Source of the DNA: Heterobasidion occidentale
Taxonomy: Eukaryota; Basidiomycota; Agaricomycetes; Russulales; Bondarzewiaceae
Assembly (NCBI GenBank): GCA_039111635.1
Contig: JBCAQO010000004.1
Span: forward strand, 1,302,001 to 1,366,000
Direction: 5' to 3'
Length of the DNA: 64,000 nucleotides
The notes beneath the pieces were generated by a model. The model ran no database searches and was not told where the DNA came from. It was given only the letters and a program-made list of their open reading frames with translations. Below, piece after piece: positions 37,425 to 48,724 of the stretch (position 1 is its first letter; every line of letters starts with the position of its first letter). Made by a program: the position numbers and the translations under genes.

Positions 37425-38543
37425 ATGTTGCGATCTCTCCTCTCTGTGGATCCTAAACTATTGAATGCTGAAGATGTGGTCGGTTTATGAAAAATATTCT
37501 CTTTTTTACCCCCGGCTTGCTAAATCTCCTTGGATAGGATGGACGGACGCCTTTGCACTGGGCGGCTTCCTCGGGGTCATTGGAGATCACTCGCTATCTC
37601 ATTGATCAGAAGGCTGATATCAACAAGATGGACGGGAGTGGCTGGAGTGCCCTCCACATTGCAGGTGACAATAGATATGTTTATTTTGTATTCCGTAAGT
37701 TTGACCGAGAGCGTTTCTTCACGAGCAGTGAGTGCAGGTAATGAAGAGGTAGCCAAAGAGCTCGTGGGCGCAGGCGCTGATGTCAATCAACGCACCGACA
37801 AGGGCCTTACACCGCTGTAGGCATTTTTTACTGTCAATGTGTCAATTCTCACGTCTTTCACTTCTCAAGGCACTACGCTGCATCAAAATCGCGTGTTGAC
37901 GTGAGTCTCTCATCCTGTTGAGCTCATAATCCTTCACGAATTATGCGACAGATCGGACGCTTCTTGATATCCAGAGGCGCAGATGTAAGCCGTGCTGTCA
38001 TTATTTTCATATTCTACTCCTGTGACCGCACTGGATGCCAACAGATCAATGCCCGTGATAAAGCCAACCAGCACCCTTTGTAAGTCTGTTTTTGAGGACA
38101 AACCCCCGCCAGTTCGAGAAGATTTCTTCTAGGCATCGTGCAGCAACAACGGGTTCCACTGGATTTGTAAACTTGTTGCTACATCCACCCGAGGGGGCGC
38201 CCAAGACTCGACTCAATACTGGAGACCGCCTTGGTAAGGTCCAGCATCTGTTTTTGTATATTTCATGACCATTACATTGCTCTATCAAGGGAATACACCA
38301 TTACATCTTGCGATGGAGTCGGCGCATGCTGAAAGCGCGGCACTCCTGATCGAAGCAGGTGCAGACCGAACCCGGGTATGCCCCATTCACCTACTTGTGT
38401 TATCATTGTTAGGGATTTTATTGGACATCCATTTGCTACAGACGAATACAGAGGATCAAACTGCTGAAGAACTCGAAGGCGTTGGTGGACAGGAGCAGAA
38501 GCGCGCGCGGGAGTACCTGGTCGAAAGATTTGGTAAACCATGA
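37425..38543 (+). CDS. NAS6: Proteasome assembly chaperone Nas6/PSMD10 (gankyrin), ankyrin repeats
   Basis: Nine exons can be joined: 37425..37475, 37538..37664, 37729..37816, 37870..37900, 37952..37984, 38045..38079, 38133..38233, 38290..38375 and 38442..38543, giving 217 residues. Ankyrin repeats follow one another: DGRTPLHWAASSGSLEITRY, GWSALHIAVSAGNEEVAKEL, KGLTPLHYAASKSRVD, NQHPLHRAATTGSTGFVNLL and GNTPLHLAMESAHAESAALL. The repeat order and the closing LVERFG match the gankyrin/Nas6 family (about 226-228 residues), so roughly ten N-terminal residues and one small upstream exon are probably missing from this model. Nas6 binds the Rpt3 ATPase and guides assembly of the 19S base in cytosol and nucleus. 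The intron density, with exons as short as 31 nt, is striking. Confidence 0.88.
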
Positions 38544-39139
38544 CGTGGGCGAGCAGTGCGCATGTATGAATATGGAGCGGTCGTGTATCCAATATTGGTG
38601 ATATCAAGGAACTGGGTGCCACAGATATCACTGAAGACCCTGGCCGAATTATTAGGTGAAATGTTTTCCGTGATCAATACTGTTTCTGTCGGCGTACATT
38701 TTAATCACACATGCAACGTGAGCGCACTGCACTGTTAAAAGGGAAAACTCAAAATGAGTATTTATTATTGACGCGATTGAGACGCGACACGGTGCGAGCA
38801 GCAATGCAGTCAAGAGAGGGCTACAGAGAAATGGGAGAGTAAAGGAACGAAGGAATGCGAGTGATCTGCGAGATAACATAGCGAGTGTTGAAAAGACCAT
38901 CTAGGAAAAGGAAGAATATCTAGGAAAATCTATACATAGATAATAAATTCTATATATGAAAGAGTTAGATCATAGCGTAACGAGAGGATTAGATCGAAGT
39001 CCAGATGAAAATAAGGTTAAGCCAAACAGCTTAGATTATAAGCACTGCTAGTGTTTTGATGAGGAAACAGCTGGAGCAGGAGATGCAGAGACCTTGAAGT
39101 GACGAGTAGACTAAGCGTTAAAGTCACAGGAAGATTCAA
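38544..39139. other. Convergent intergenic region
   Basis: Spacer between the Nas6 gene and the 3' end of terpene synthase 2; AT-rich around 38900-39000. No gene was seen. Confidence 0.45.
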
Positions 39140-40282
39140 TTAACATACCTCGGTGTTTTTCTTGGGAAGGAGCTTCACAACGAGTTGATTCTTGATTTCC
39201 TGCCCTTGGTCCCCGAAGTATCGCTTCGTCTCAAAGCTCCAGTGTAAAGAGCCGATGATCCAGTTCTGGAGACCATCAATGTACAACTGAACCTGACGAT
39301 CGAGGTCGGGACCCCAAGACGGAAGCGAGCGGCGAACAAACTCGAAAGCGTCGATGGTGTCTTTGCAAAGGTCGCCGACACTGTCAATCGCTTCTTGCAA
39401 TGTGAGGCCTTGCTGGTTCATGATGACGACGATCATGTTATGAGTGTCGCCTCGGGCCTGTTCGACGTTGTAAGAGAAGATGTCCTAATAAACCCAGGCA
39501 GAGATGTGAACAGCAGCCCATCGCGGGAGAAATACAAGACCTCACGTTCGTCCACGTCACAAGATCGTTCGTCGCGTCCTCAAGGATACCTATGTATGGA
39601 TGATTCATGACCATATCGGGGAGGTCGATGCCAGCGGCGTATTCGATGAGAGCAAAGCAAGGCTTGCATCCGCTTGTATCCCGTCGAAGGGCGATATATG
39701 ACTCCAGGTCTGGGATATCGTCATGTTCACGATCAAGAGCTTGTTGAGTCACCGCGCGGAAGAAGAGCACCATCGTGTCGATGAATCGCTGAGTGCAGTT
39801 GGGACCTCCGTCTTGTACGAAGCGCCCAAAGAAACTATGTCATCATCAAACCCACCATCAGACGGTATCCATACAGAATAATATAAGCAACAGACTTACC
39901 ACTTCGCCAACTTTCCCACTGCTTTGTCCGTCTGAAATCCGAATGGGTCTCTCAACGCGCTCATGACGCAGTCCTTCATGCTATCAATATCCTTGGCATC
40001 GAACTCGTCCGACCAGTCGTCCAGCTTGAACAAGTAGTTCATGTAATCTGCACATACGCGCAGATGCTCTTCGTCCGCGTCAGGATAGCACGTGGCCGCG
40101 AGGCTCCCGGCCTGGAGACCTAGAAATGCCCGGCGCTTCTTCGCAGTCAAGTGAGCACCTGCGAGGAGCCAGGACTCGGAGGCTGCGGCGACTTCCCGCC
40201 CACGAGGGTTTATACGGACGGGATACCGACAGTATGAGATGAAGTCGGGAAGAACGAAAGAGTCGGACTTGATACAAGACAT
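39140..40282 (-). CDS. Sesquiterpene synthase, class I, paralog of the 28.3-kb gene
   Basis: Three exons, 40282..39900, 39834..39546 and 39484..39140, give 338 residues. Exons 1 and 2 have exactly the lengths (383 and 289 nt) of the paralog, and introns interrupt the same codons. Motifs sit at identical positions: D88-D-W-S-D92, N224-D-I-F-S228-Y-N-V-E232 and R312-Y313. By eye, 91 of the first 127 residues are identical. This is a local duplication in inverted orientation, clearly older than the last changes because third positions, introns and C-terminal ends differ. The function should be the same class of farnesyl diphosphate cyclisation. Substitutions near the metal motifs (T to S at 91, D to N at 230) are conservative, and both copies look intact. 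Confidence 0.93.
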
Positions 40283-40363
40283 TGTGTGAGAAGAAGTTAA
40301 AAGAGTAGGAAAGGGAAAGGAAAGGAAGATGAGGATGGACTCTAGAGCTTATCTGCGGGCACC

Positions 40364-40370
40364 CTTTAAA
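40364..40370 (-). promoter_or_regulatory. TATA-like element of terpene synthase 2
   Basis: Minus-strand TTTAAAG 82-88 nt before the ATG at 40282, the counterpart of the TATAAAG before synthase 1. Confidence 0.35.
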
Positions 40371-41527
40371 TGTCCTCATCGCCAATTCAAAGCAAACGGC
40401 CAAGTAGCTGTGCAACCCCTCGGATTTCACGTCGAGCTGGCATTGGTAAGTTTAAGCGAGGTGCAGAATCTTGAGGAAAATCTGAGTATGCGTAGACCGA
40501 TGCTCCCGAGTGGACTTAATCTCCCAAGGGGGAAGAGTAGATCTGAGGGTCGCTCCAAATTCGGTAAGTTGACTCCGTGAGGGTGGAGGCTATCCAGGCT
40601 TTCAGATCTGGGTAGACGACAGAAGACGACGGACCTCCCCTGACGATGCCGCGAAAAGCACGGAAGGGCCCTAAACATTTACATTTTGAGAGCATCAATT
40701 GCTATTTCCCCTGTTTTGCTTCCGTGAAACGACGAGAGAGTTGCGTCAGTGTTGTATCCTCGACTAGCGCGGGGAAGTTCCAGTGCCTGCAACCTACAAG
40801 ATCGTCAGGCTCACAGGTCCACAAAAGCAAGAAAACCCTGCCATGGACGAGCACCTTGGCTGGGATAGGCGGAAGCGGCTTGACTACCAGCGGCTTCGTC
40901 CTGAGTTAGGCTTGCCGCTTCTCGTAACAATCACACGAGATCTTGAGATCCGTTTCAGACCAACGGAGTCAAAAACCATATTTCAACCCTGGAATCCCAT
41001 TCATTGTTCAAAATGAGAAGCACGCGAGAGAAGTGCGTTGCGGAGTAGAGAAGACACAGGCGAGATTGGCTGCAGACGAGACCGACATGCATTTCAGGAG
41101 CAGTCTTCTCGCGCTGTTCTGACGTTTCCTGTCCTTTGATGAGCCAGAAGGAGTCGCAGAAGATCCGAACCTGGTAAAAGTGATGGGTCTTGCCAGACAT
41201 TCTCGCGTGTTTTTCCTGATAGATTCGTGCAAAAAATAATGCTCGTTCTCACAATCGCCATTCTGTCCGCTAAAGAAACTTGAGGTGTCAAACCTGGTCA
41301 GTGATGGCGAACGTGCCCCTGTGTTTCTAGCCGATTTCCGAACAGTCGGGCTTGGAGCAAGGAGACGAAGATCTGTGAATCTGAGCCGTGGTTGGAGGGA
41401 AGATTGACAAATCTCCGTTAACGTTCTTAGGCGCCTGCCTATTCGGGAAAGCGTTAGCATCAACTTCTTGGTGGTGGCGCACCATTGCTGGCCGTGACGA
41501 GCACACACCCTAGTACCATTCGATATT
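40371..41527. other. Divergent intergenic region
   Basis: Between the starts of terpene synthase 2 and the HSBP1 gene. Frames of up to 87 residues exist on the plus strand (40646-41016) but have no recognisable content. Confidence 0.4.
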
Positions 41528-42087
41528 ATGGCCTCCCCGAGTCCAACAGCTCTTCCACTGAAAGTGACGCCCGCAAACACCCCGTCAAAACTCTCGAACA
41601 ATGAGCGAAAGTCGGCCTCGGAAACGCCGCCTGCTGGATCATCACCCCTTAAACAAGCAGGACTCTCCGACCCTTCCGATATATCTAGCCCACACGAGCT
41701 CACCGCATTTGTGCGTATACTAAGGGACTCATCGTTCTTCATCTGTACCTCTGACCAAGCGATCTCTGTCATTTAAGGTCGAAAACCTACTGGAGCAGCT
41801 AGATGCAAAATTCGATGACATGTCCTCTCAGATTCTTGATCGCAGTGGGTCCATCAATGCTTATTCGTATACATTTTCCCACTTCCACTCACGCAAATAT
41901 GGGGATCAATGTATCGCCATTTGTCCATCCGTCAGTGATGCAAATGTCCAGCCGTGTCGACGCGCTTGAAGCGTCCATCCAAGATATCATTAACGGTGAC
42001 ATCTCCACTCAAAGCAACCCTCCTACCCCCGGCCCGACTTCGACTTCGACTCCCCTCCCTCCGAAACGGACCGGAAGCTTTCAGTAA
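41528..42087 (+). CDS. HSBP1: Heat shock factor-binding protein 1 (HSBP1)
   Basis: Three exons, 41528..41710, 41778..41844 and 41936..42087, give 133 residues. The conserved core spans both introns: SPHELTAF, then VENLLEQLDAKFDDMSSQIL, then MSSRVDALEASIQDIINGD. It is the heptad-repeat coiled coil that defines this very small family. HSBP1 forms trimeric coiled coils; in animals it binds heat shock factor and dampens its activity, and it also helps assemble the WASH complex. A Ser/Pro-rich N-terminal extension of about 50 residues and a Pro/Thr-rich tail make it longer than the 70-80-residue animal protein, as is common in fungi. Phase closes at both joins. Confidence 0.9.
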
Positions 42088-43141
42088 ACGACACTGATTG
42101 ATACCAATGTTTCTACGCCCTGAAACATGTCAAGAGTTCGCCGCTCCATTGTATCATATCTGCCATGAAGGCTGTACTGTGTACGTTGACTCTTCAAGCA
42201 TCGTCTGTATTCTATTCTCAATATAGCTCCCACTTGCTTTTCCATACAAAATAGATCTGAGCTATTGTACCCTGGACTGTCGTGGACGCTGGCTTTGCCT
42301 GAATGTTTAACATCGCTCGCCTGAATTCTTACCCTTTTACTCTATGATCCAGACTGCTTTCCCTCGAATGATGGCGTATAATGTGGACTTGGGCGAATAT
42401 ATAGCCAATCTAGGCGTCCTTAAGACCTTGGCTTGGTAAAAACTCAGGTGGTCTCGCCGAGTTATGATCGGCTGTAATTTGCGCCTCAATTCTCACTCCC
42501 GCTCAGGCTTCTCTCCGATGCTGGGCTCACCGAGAAGCGATTCATTCTTGTGGTACCCTTTTGTTCGTCAAAAGAGGATGAGGGGCCGAGTGATCGTGAA
42601 ATGAACGCCTCTAGTCTATGGGATCTCGGATCTGTAAGTGTACAATACAATTCTTTCGCCGCGGCCTGCCCGTGAAAATGCTCTGGCCGTGATGCAACTG
42701 TGATGCAGTGCCTCCGAGCTGGCAGCCTGATCATCGATCACATCCAAACGGGGCCGCATTGCAGGAACGCAGGCTCGTCAGGCAGTAACCACCGCATCGA
42801 GCGGTATGTTTCACTCATCGCCGACAAGAATGGTCGGCGACAGCCGGCGATTGTGTATACTTGTGCATAGCGACTGCAAATCCAAATGGCTCCAAATCCC
42901 CACTATGCCCCACCTCGAGATCTCGAACGATCTTCCACTGATATACACTAAAGCACTTTAGCGAGAGGTCTTCTTCCCGTCCTTCGGACGTGATGCGTTG
43001 GTAGTCAAGATCCCTTGTCAATTTCACGGCCATCTAGCCAAATTTACATACACATTCGCCTACCCGCCCAACGCCCAGTAAACAAGCATTTCTTGCACGT
43101 CTGGGTATCGCATTCCCGACCCTCGTCGTACACCGTCTCCA
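42088..43141. other. Convergent intergenic region
   Basis: Lies between the HSBP1 and GET4 3' ends. Nothing recognised on either strand. Confidence 0.45.
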
Positions 43142-44402
43142 TCAGTCTAGCCCCTGACCCGTCACGCCCGGCGTGATCGCTCTTCTCGTCGACGCTGCGT
43201 CCCCGCTCCCTGCTGGGCCACCGAACAATGACGAAAGCATATCTCCAAACGGATTGGCCTGCTGCGTTCGCGGTGGCGGCATTGCGAAATAGACGGTCGC
43301 GATCTCGTTCAGCGCGTGGCGCATCTCCCCCGTGGCGAGTAACCCGCCCCGGCTCTGATATGTGCCGCACAGGCGCACCCACGCCTCGCGCATCGCCTTG
43401 TTCTGCGCCCCTTGCGCGCGCTGGCAGGTGCGCACGGCAAGCTGGGCAAAGTTCAGGACGGGCTCCGTGGTATGGATGATCTCGTCATCAATCGAGGGCA
43501 GGGGTAGGGCGGTCGGCTTGAGGGATGATGGGATGGCGGACAAATACATGGAGAGAAAGGTACGCGCAGCGAGGATGTTGCCGTTCAGGAGATATCTGCG
43601 CGTAAATGGTTTTACGAAGTGAATGGGGCAGACAGCGAAGCAAGTGGAACACCACGCACGGAATTGTGCCGCGAAGGGCGAACGCGCTAACATGCGATGA
43701 TACACTCCCACTTGATTGCCCCCACTCAATGAAAACGCGAGACAACAGACGCGCACTGTCGCGCTTTCCGGCGGCGAGCAAATGGATTTCCGCAGCATCA
43801 TACGCTCCCTCTAAAATGGAGATTGCGTCAATACATAGTGAGGGGCGATGTGGAATGTGCCGGGATTGTACCTTTGTAGAGCAGTTCACCGATGTAATGA
43901 TGGAGGTCTGGATCCCCTGCAGGATGGGGGCCGTGTTTCGCTGACCATCTATGCACTCAATGTTGGGCTAGACATACACATGGAAAAGTCTATGGACGTA
44001 CGCGATGGACTTATCGGTAATAGTCTTCCTCCATGCGCCTGATGAGCCCGTCAAGGCGATGAGTTGCGTCAACCTCCCTTCACGCAGTCCGATCAGCTAT
44101 GCAGCTACACGCCCAAATACCGCCCGCATACCCTTGGACTCATCGTTCGCATCGTCGCCCTTTGCCTCGTATATGTCGATCAAGAATAGTGTGAGATCGG
44201 TGCCGCTACCCTGTTGCCCTGCCTTCAGTAACTCGCGCGCACTCTGAAACAGGACGTCGATCGCGGTGTCGTATTGTGCGGTCTTTTGATAACGCGAAGC
44301 GAAGGTACGCGCTTTTTGGTGCGCTTCGTAGGCTTGTCCAGCTGGAATCAACGGAAGGATAGCTTGAAGAGCTCGAGTGGATGAGACGGCCGAGGGAGGC
44401 AT
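43142..44402 (-). CDS. GET4: Get4, tail-anchored protein targeting factor
   Basis: Five exons, 44402..44132, 44077..44002, 43948..43872, 43810..43660 and 43595..43142, sum to 1029 nt and 342 residues. Conserved segments run in order: GQAYEAHQKARTFASRYQK, YDTAIDVLFQSARELLKAGQ, GRLTQLIALTG, GDPDLHHYIGELLYKEGAYD, AEIHLLAAGKRDSARLL, FALRGTIPYLLNGNILAART. This is the Get4/TRC35 (DUF410) alpha-solenoid. Get4 with Get5 hands tail-anchored membrane proteins from Sgt2 to the Get3 ATPase in the cytosol for insertion into the ER. The C-terminal MLSSLFGGPAG is like the tails of fungal members. Intron 1 (54 nt, gtatgc...gtgaag) was preferred over a read-through that would stop four codons later. Confidence 0.92.
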
Positions 44403-44552
44403 TTTGGCAAGTCAGTGCTCAATGTGCGACGAGAGAGCAATGACCTCCTCAGAACTGGCGAACAGGGGTGTCCGGGGCCCTAAGACGACCGCTGTCACCC
44501 CTTGAGGCGCAGACGGTGCTCACATAGCATAGCTACAGTAAGTACACGGTAC

Positions 44553-45392
44553 TTATGGTATGCTATATGCCAGCCATGTCTCCTCAATCTGCTTGCCTCC
44601 AACCCATCCTCCTACAACACTCGCAACGACCGTCTTGATGCCCCACCCGGAAAGTATGACGATCGTCGTAAAAAACGGATGGCAATCCAGAACCACTGCC
44701 AAAACGTCAGATAAAACGAACTTGCGCGCCTGAAATGGAATGACACACCTCTCAAACCAAATCCAGCCGCCATACCACCGAGCACATTGCGCACGACCCA
44801 CTCTCGATCTAGTTTGTCATCATCCAGAGCTTCCCAGACGCGACGCAGCGCAGGGTTCTCAACCCTGATTGTATGTTCGTACCGTGGCGGCGGAAGACCT
44901 TGTGCTGGCGATTTCGGATGACCCCAGACAGATAGAAGAAAAAGGAGGAAAAACTTCGATAGCGAAGAGTATAGAAGACAGAGTGGGATATGTGAATATC
45001 TGCAGATGCATCTGATTAGAGTGAGCAAAGTATAACGAAATTGAATCAACATGCCGGAGTTGTTGTCTGACCCCATTCTGAGTGTTCGGAGATGCATGAG
45101 AGGCGTCTTTACCTTTCGTATTCCATTTCCGTTGCTGGGCTGAGAACCAGTTTAGGCCTATCAATACCAGTGAGGAAGAGAGTGTGATTCCGATGTGGAA
45201 TACTACGTTCTCTGTTGATTTGGTATAAGGAAGGAGAGTCGCGATGGATGTTTGTGAAAACACACCTACACAGCAACCGAGCAGGATCCGAATGAAGATG
45301 CGCATTGTCTCAGATGCCCAAGGATCGCCTATCTTGGTAGGAGTATATAGTATCCGAGAGGCTGCTGCATTATTTCGTCTCATTTGTATCAT
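44553..45392 (-). CDS. Putative small membrane protein, gene model incomplete
   Basis: I do not recognise the family. The last exon, 44695..44553, reads in phase from an exon ending at 44749 (phase closes through AGAG|gtgtgt and tggcag|TGG). It encodes a hydrophobic, glycine-rich stretch, IVILSGWGIKTVVASVVGGW. The preceding exon has a charged segment, ALDDDKLDREWVVRNVLGGM. Further upstream a frame starting at the ATG 45392 has two hydrophobic stretches, RIFIRILLGCCVGVF and VVFHIGITLSSSLVLIGLNW, before a donor near 45115. Together these suggest a protein of three or so membrane spans with charged loops. The middle join (about 44900-45050) could not be settled. It starts 150 nt downstream of the GET4 start region on the same strand. 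Confidence 0.4.
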
Positions 45393-46642
45393 TCTGGGGG
45401 GAAACGGGAAACGAGACGTACAGAGCTGAGACCATCTGATGACTGCATTTTTCTGGGTTTCATTAAGATGCGCTTGTAAACAAAGGAGGAAGGAGCGTAC
45501 TTACAGCTATCCACCAGCACGATCACAGCACCCAGCCTGAGTGTCAACCACCATCTGGCCTGCGAATCGCTCGATCTACAAGACCTGTCCCTCTTGAAGT
45601 ACAATAACACACCTTTTCTCGTTCTCGTTCTTCGTCCCTCGCGTTCTTTTCGAGCGCGCGTACGTCATCAGAAGATGAACGCTGAATCCCCTTGCTCGAG
45701 GCGGAAACTTGCTCTACTCGTCTCGGCTTGGACCCTCGATTGAAGAGAAGATGCCGATATACACCCCTCTTGAGGAGTATGAGGTCCAGTATTATGACAA
45801 GCAGATCGTGCGCGACATATGGGTCTGCGAATTCGTGGCAAATTGTCTGTGTGACTCAGATAGCAAAGGGTGCAAACCCGGGCAATATGAGATCACACCC
45901 TGAGAGGACGATGTTCGGTAAGGACAACTGACACACCGCTCGAGCCTGACGTTATGTGCGGATTGGTACACAGTGTAGAGGTGAGGAAGAGGTTGGGTGC
46001 AAGTTGTGCACAAAGGCATAGCCGACTGGAGCTTCCAGCAGCACAGAGATCTCGAACAGCGCTGTAGTCGACTAGAATTGAGCTATCAGAGTTCTTGACA
46101 CTAGAGGCAGTGAGCACAAAGTAGTTTGGGAGTAAATCCACCAAGACGTGATTTGCTTCGATCTAGTGCCGTCCCAAATTTGTAATGCTTAAAATCTGCA
46201 TTTGTCCCAATTGATGCATATGTTTCTCTTCTGCATTGATTTTTCGTATGTTCGCCCCTCAAATGCATGCCCTCAGCGTGACCGTATGTATAAAGCGGCT
46301 CCCTGGCGCTCCTCCAGACTCCTCCGCACTCATGGCGAGCGCCGCCAAGGAGCTCCAGGAAATAGCCAGGGACAGCCGCGAGCATGGCGCTAGCTCACGT
46401 GGATACCACGAGACTACGCCAGCCAATCACAAGGTGCCGGACAATACTGCAGACTGACACATACGCGTGTTTGCCTCCTCCGTCGCCGCCTTCCACTGCC
46501 ACCGTTTATTGCGATCTCTTTTCTTCGAGTCTGATTCCCATTCCCACCTTCGACCGGTATTTTTTTCTCGATTTTTCAGGGCACAACACAAGCTACGCAG
46601 CATCGTCAAGCTGGGGAAAGCCCCTGACCGATCACCAACACT
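45393..46642. other. Intergenic region with one small ORF
   Basis: An ATG-started plus-strand frame at 45751..45903 encodes 50 residues (MPIYTPLEEYEVQYYDKQIV at its start) with four cysteines. It could be a small gene or a first exon, but I know no family for it. The rest shows nothing. A CT-rich promoter-like tract precedes the gene at 46643. Confidence 0.35.
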
Positions 46643-47262
46643 ATGCGTGCTACTTTGCTACGTCTCGCTGAGTCGGTCACCACAAGGCCATTGAACCTGC
46701 GAGCAGCAAGCGCTACCCTTCTGCCACCCATTCCGTGTGTTGTTATCCCATTTCGCGTGCGTTGTTGCTTACGCTCCTTAAATACGGACACAGACTTTAC
46801 CGCCGCCTACTCCGAGCGCACAGATACCTTCCTGTGGAGATGCGGTCGTTGGGTGACGATTATATTAAATCTGGTCTGTTCTTCTACTCACTCGCTCCGC
46901 TGGCTTGAACATCTTACAGTGATTTCTCGCATAGAATTCCGTCGTCACAAAGAAGTGGATAACCCGGCATATCTGATCGGGTTTCTCTCCCAATGGAAAT
47001 TCTACTTAGATCAAATACCGGCCGGACCAGAGGCTCAGCAGTTCAAGGGAAGGAAGATGGACCCTACTGTGTTCGAAAAGGTATTTTTGGGGTATATTTT
47101 CTGTGTGGAGGTTGACTTGGGCTAACATCCTGACTCGGCCAGTTGTCGTCCGAGCAGCTAGGACAGATGTATGAACTCATGCATGCTACTAAAGACGTTT
47201 GGAAACCCGCCAACGAGCTGGCGGAGAGCCCCACTGGCTCAGGAAAATATGACTCGGATTAA
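46643..47262 (+). CDS. SDHAF3: Succinate dehydrogenase assembly factor 3 (Sdh7/ACN9, LYR protein)
   Basis: Four exons, 46643..46734, 46794..46873, 46935..47080 and 47143..47262, give 145 residues. The first 30 residues are Arg/Ser/Ala-rich without acidic clusters ([20 protein letters not shown]), a typical mitochondrial presequence. Intron 1 falls just before the LYR motif, L32-Y33-R34, continued as [20 protein letters not shown]. Then comes the family signature [25 protein letters not shown]3 acts in the mitochondrial matrix, protecting the iron-sulfur subunit of complex II from oxidants during maturation. Length and order match the ACN9 family, and all splice phases close. Confidence 0.94.
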
Positions 47263-47709
47263 TGTGTAGGGATTAAATCATTCATCTATTCGGTCGTTTT
47301 TGTGAGCATTTCCGGCACATGCCGGCAGATCTGAATCGGGTGAGTCGCACATCCCATAAACATGCGCCCACTGATATTGACAATGACGTCACAAAATGGT
47401 ATATGCGTATGGACATTTCAGGACATGAACTCAACAGTCTGTTAGCGCTCTCAGTGCTTATCACATTCAGCAGCGTCTGTGTAAATATAGCGAATCTTAC
47501 AAGCCACGACAACCCTTGGTCACCTGGGAGCCAATACTGGCATTCCGCCTCCGCCTTTTCCCGTCGGCCTTGTGATACAAGGCCTTCGATATCTCACCCT
47601 GTCGCACGTGTTCTATTTTATATGACGCAATTTCACCCTGTCCCCTGTATATAAGCTGCACACTCTGAGAAGCGCTGGAAAGCTTTTTGCCATCATTACC
47701 GCACGAAAC
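47263..47709. other. Short intergenic region
   Basis: 3' end of SDHAF3 and promoter of the cyanase gene, both on the plus strand. A TATA-like TGTATATAAG sits near 47646, about 60 nt before the cyanase ATG. Confidence 0.45.
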
Positions 47710-48569
47710 ATGGCTTCTGCTGCTGTACGTTAGCTTTTGTTCAGCCACAGGTTTTCGGTTGGAAGACCTCGCTGATTCATCCAATCGTGAATTGCAGAAG
47801 GTTCCTTCGAACAGTAGTCCCTATAGTGGCCTTCCACCCATTGTATCACAGCTTCTTGAGGCCAAAGCCAAGAAAGGTAGGTTCATCAAATTGACACTGA
47901 CATCATTTTTTTTCCGACTGATGGTTCATTCCATGTTTTGCAGGCCTGACCTTTGAAGAGATAGGGAAAGCAGTCGGCAAAGACGAAGTATGGATTGCCG
48001 CGTTATTCTACGGGCAGGTATAGATACCCCATATAACATCGGCGTCCAAGCCTAGATAAAGTGGATCTCATTGATTGAATAGGCCAAGGGGTCACCGGAG
48101 CAGTTGGCTTCCATTGCCCAGGTCTTAGAGATTCCAGAGGTGAACTTGAAGGCCGAGCTCGGAGCTCATTGGTTCCCTAATCGTGGAATCGGACCTATTC
48201 CTCCAACGGACCCGGTTTTGTATCGTTTATTCGAGGTTTGTCGGTTCCGTCTCGTCACAGGTGGATATTGAAGTGCGTCTCCGGGGTAACACAGGGTGTA
48301 TTAGTCTACGGGCATGCCCTCAAGGTACATCCGTTGCTGATGGTCTGTGTCATCTTTGAACTGAACTGGTCTTCAGGCTGTGATTCACGAGAAATTTGGT
48401 GATGGTATCATGAGCATGATCGACTGCAAAGTCCATGTCGAGAAGAAGCCCGACCCCAAGGGAGACCGTGTGGTCTTGACGTTTGAGTGGGTCCGACTTC
48501 ATGTATCCATCAAGAAAAAATTACTGATTTATCTGCAGTGGAAAGTTTCTACCCTATGCTACATGGTGA
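47710..48569 (+). CDS. cynS: Cyanate hydratase (cyanase)
   Basis: Seven exons, 47710..47724, 47798..47876, 47944..48017, 48083..48235, 48295..48324, 48377..48486 and 48539..48569, give 163 residues. The N-terminal helical domain reads LPPIVSQLLEAKAKKGLTFE and GKDEVWIAALFYGQAKGSPE. The catalytic trio is present as Arg104 and Glu107 (LYRLFE, across intron 4) and Ser130 (GDGIMSMIDC); the Arg-Ser spacing of 26 equals that of the E. coli enzyme (Arg96, Ser122). It ends in DGKFLPYATW. Cyanase converts cyanate and bicarbonate to ammonia and CO2 through carbamate and works as a decamer. The first exon has just five codons; the acceptor at 47797 was chosen because it alone keeps phase. Confidence 0.95.
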
Positions 48570-48683
48570 TTTAGTGATCTTTGAACGAAACCACCATGTC
48601 AACGTTCTCGTGAATGAGACACCTCAGTCAATCACAGAGCTCTTTCCATCCAGACGGGCGTTAAGCGCTTTTGTCTGATATTT

Positions 48684-48724
48684 TCATTAAAATCCACTTG
48701 TCCCTCATTAAAATCCACTTGTCC
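48684..48724. repeat. Two-copy tandem repeat, 21-nt period
   Basis: TCATTAAAATCCACTTGTCC occurs twice with one base between, just after the cyanase gene, in its probable 3' untranslated region. Confidence 0.85.

Noticed and set aside
28253..40282. Full terpenoid gene cluster with oxygenases
   Set aside because: No cytochrome P450 heme motif or transporter was found between or beside the synthases. The aldo-keto reductase and DUF1479 gene are more than 10 kb outside the pair with unrelated genes between.
41008..41772. 254-codon minus-strand ORF
   Set aside because: Runs antisense through the first exon of the well-supported HSBP1 gene and has no family content.
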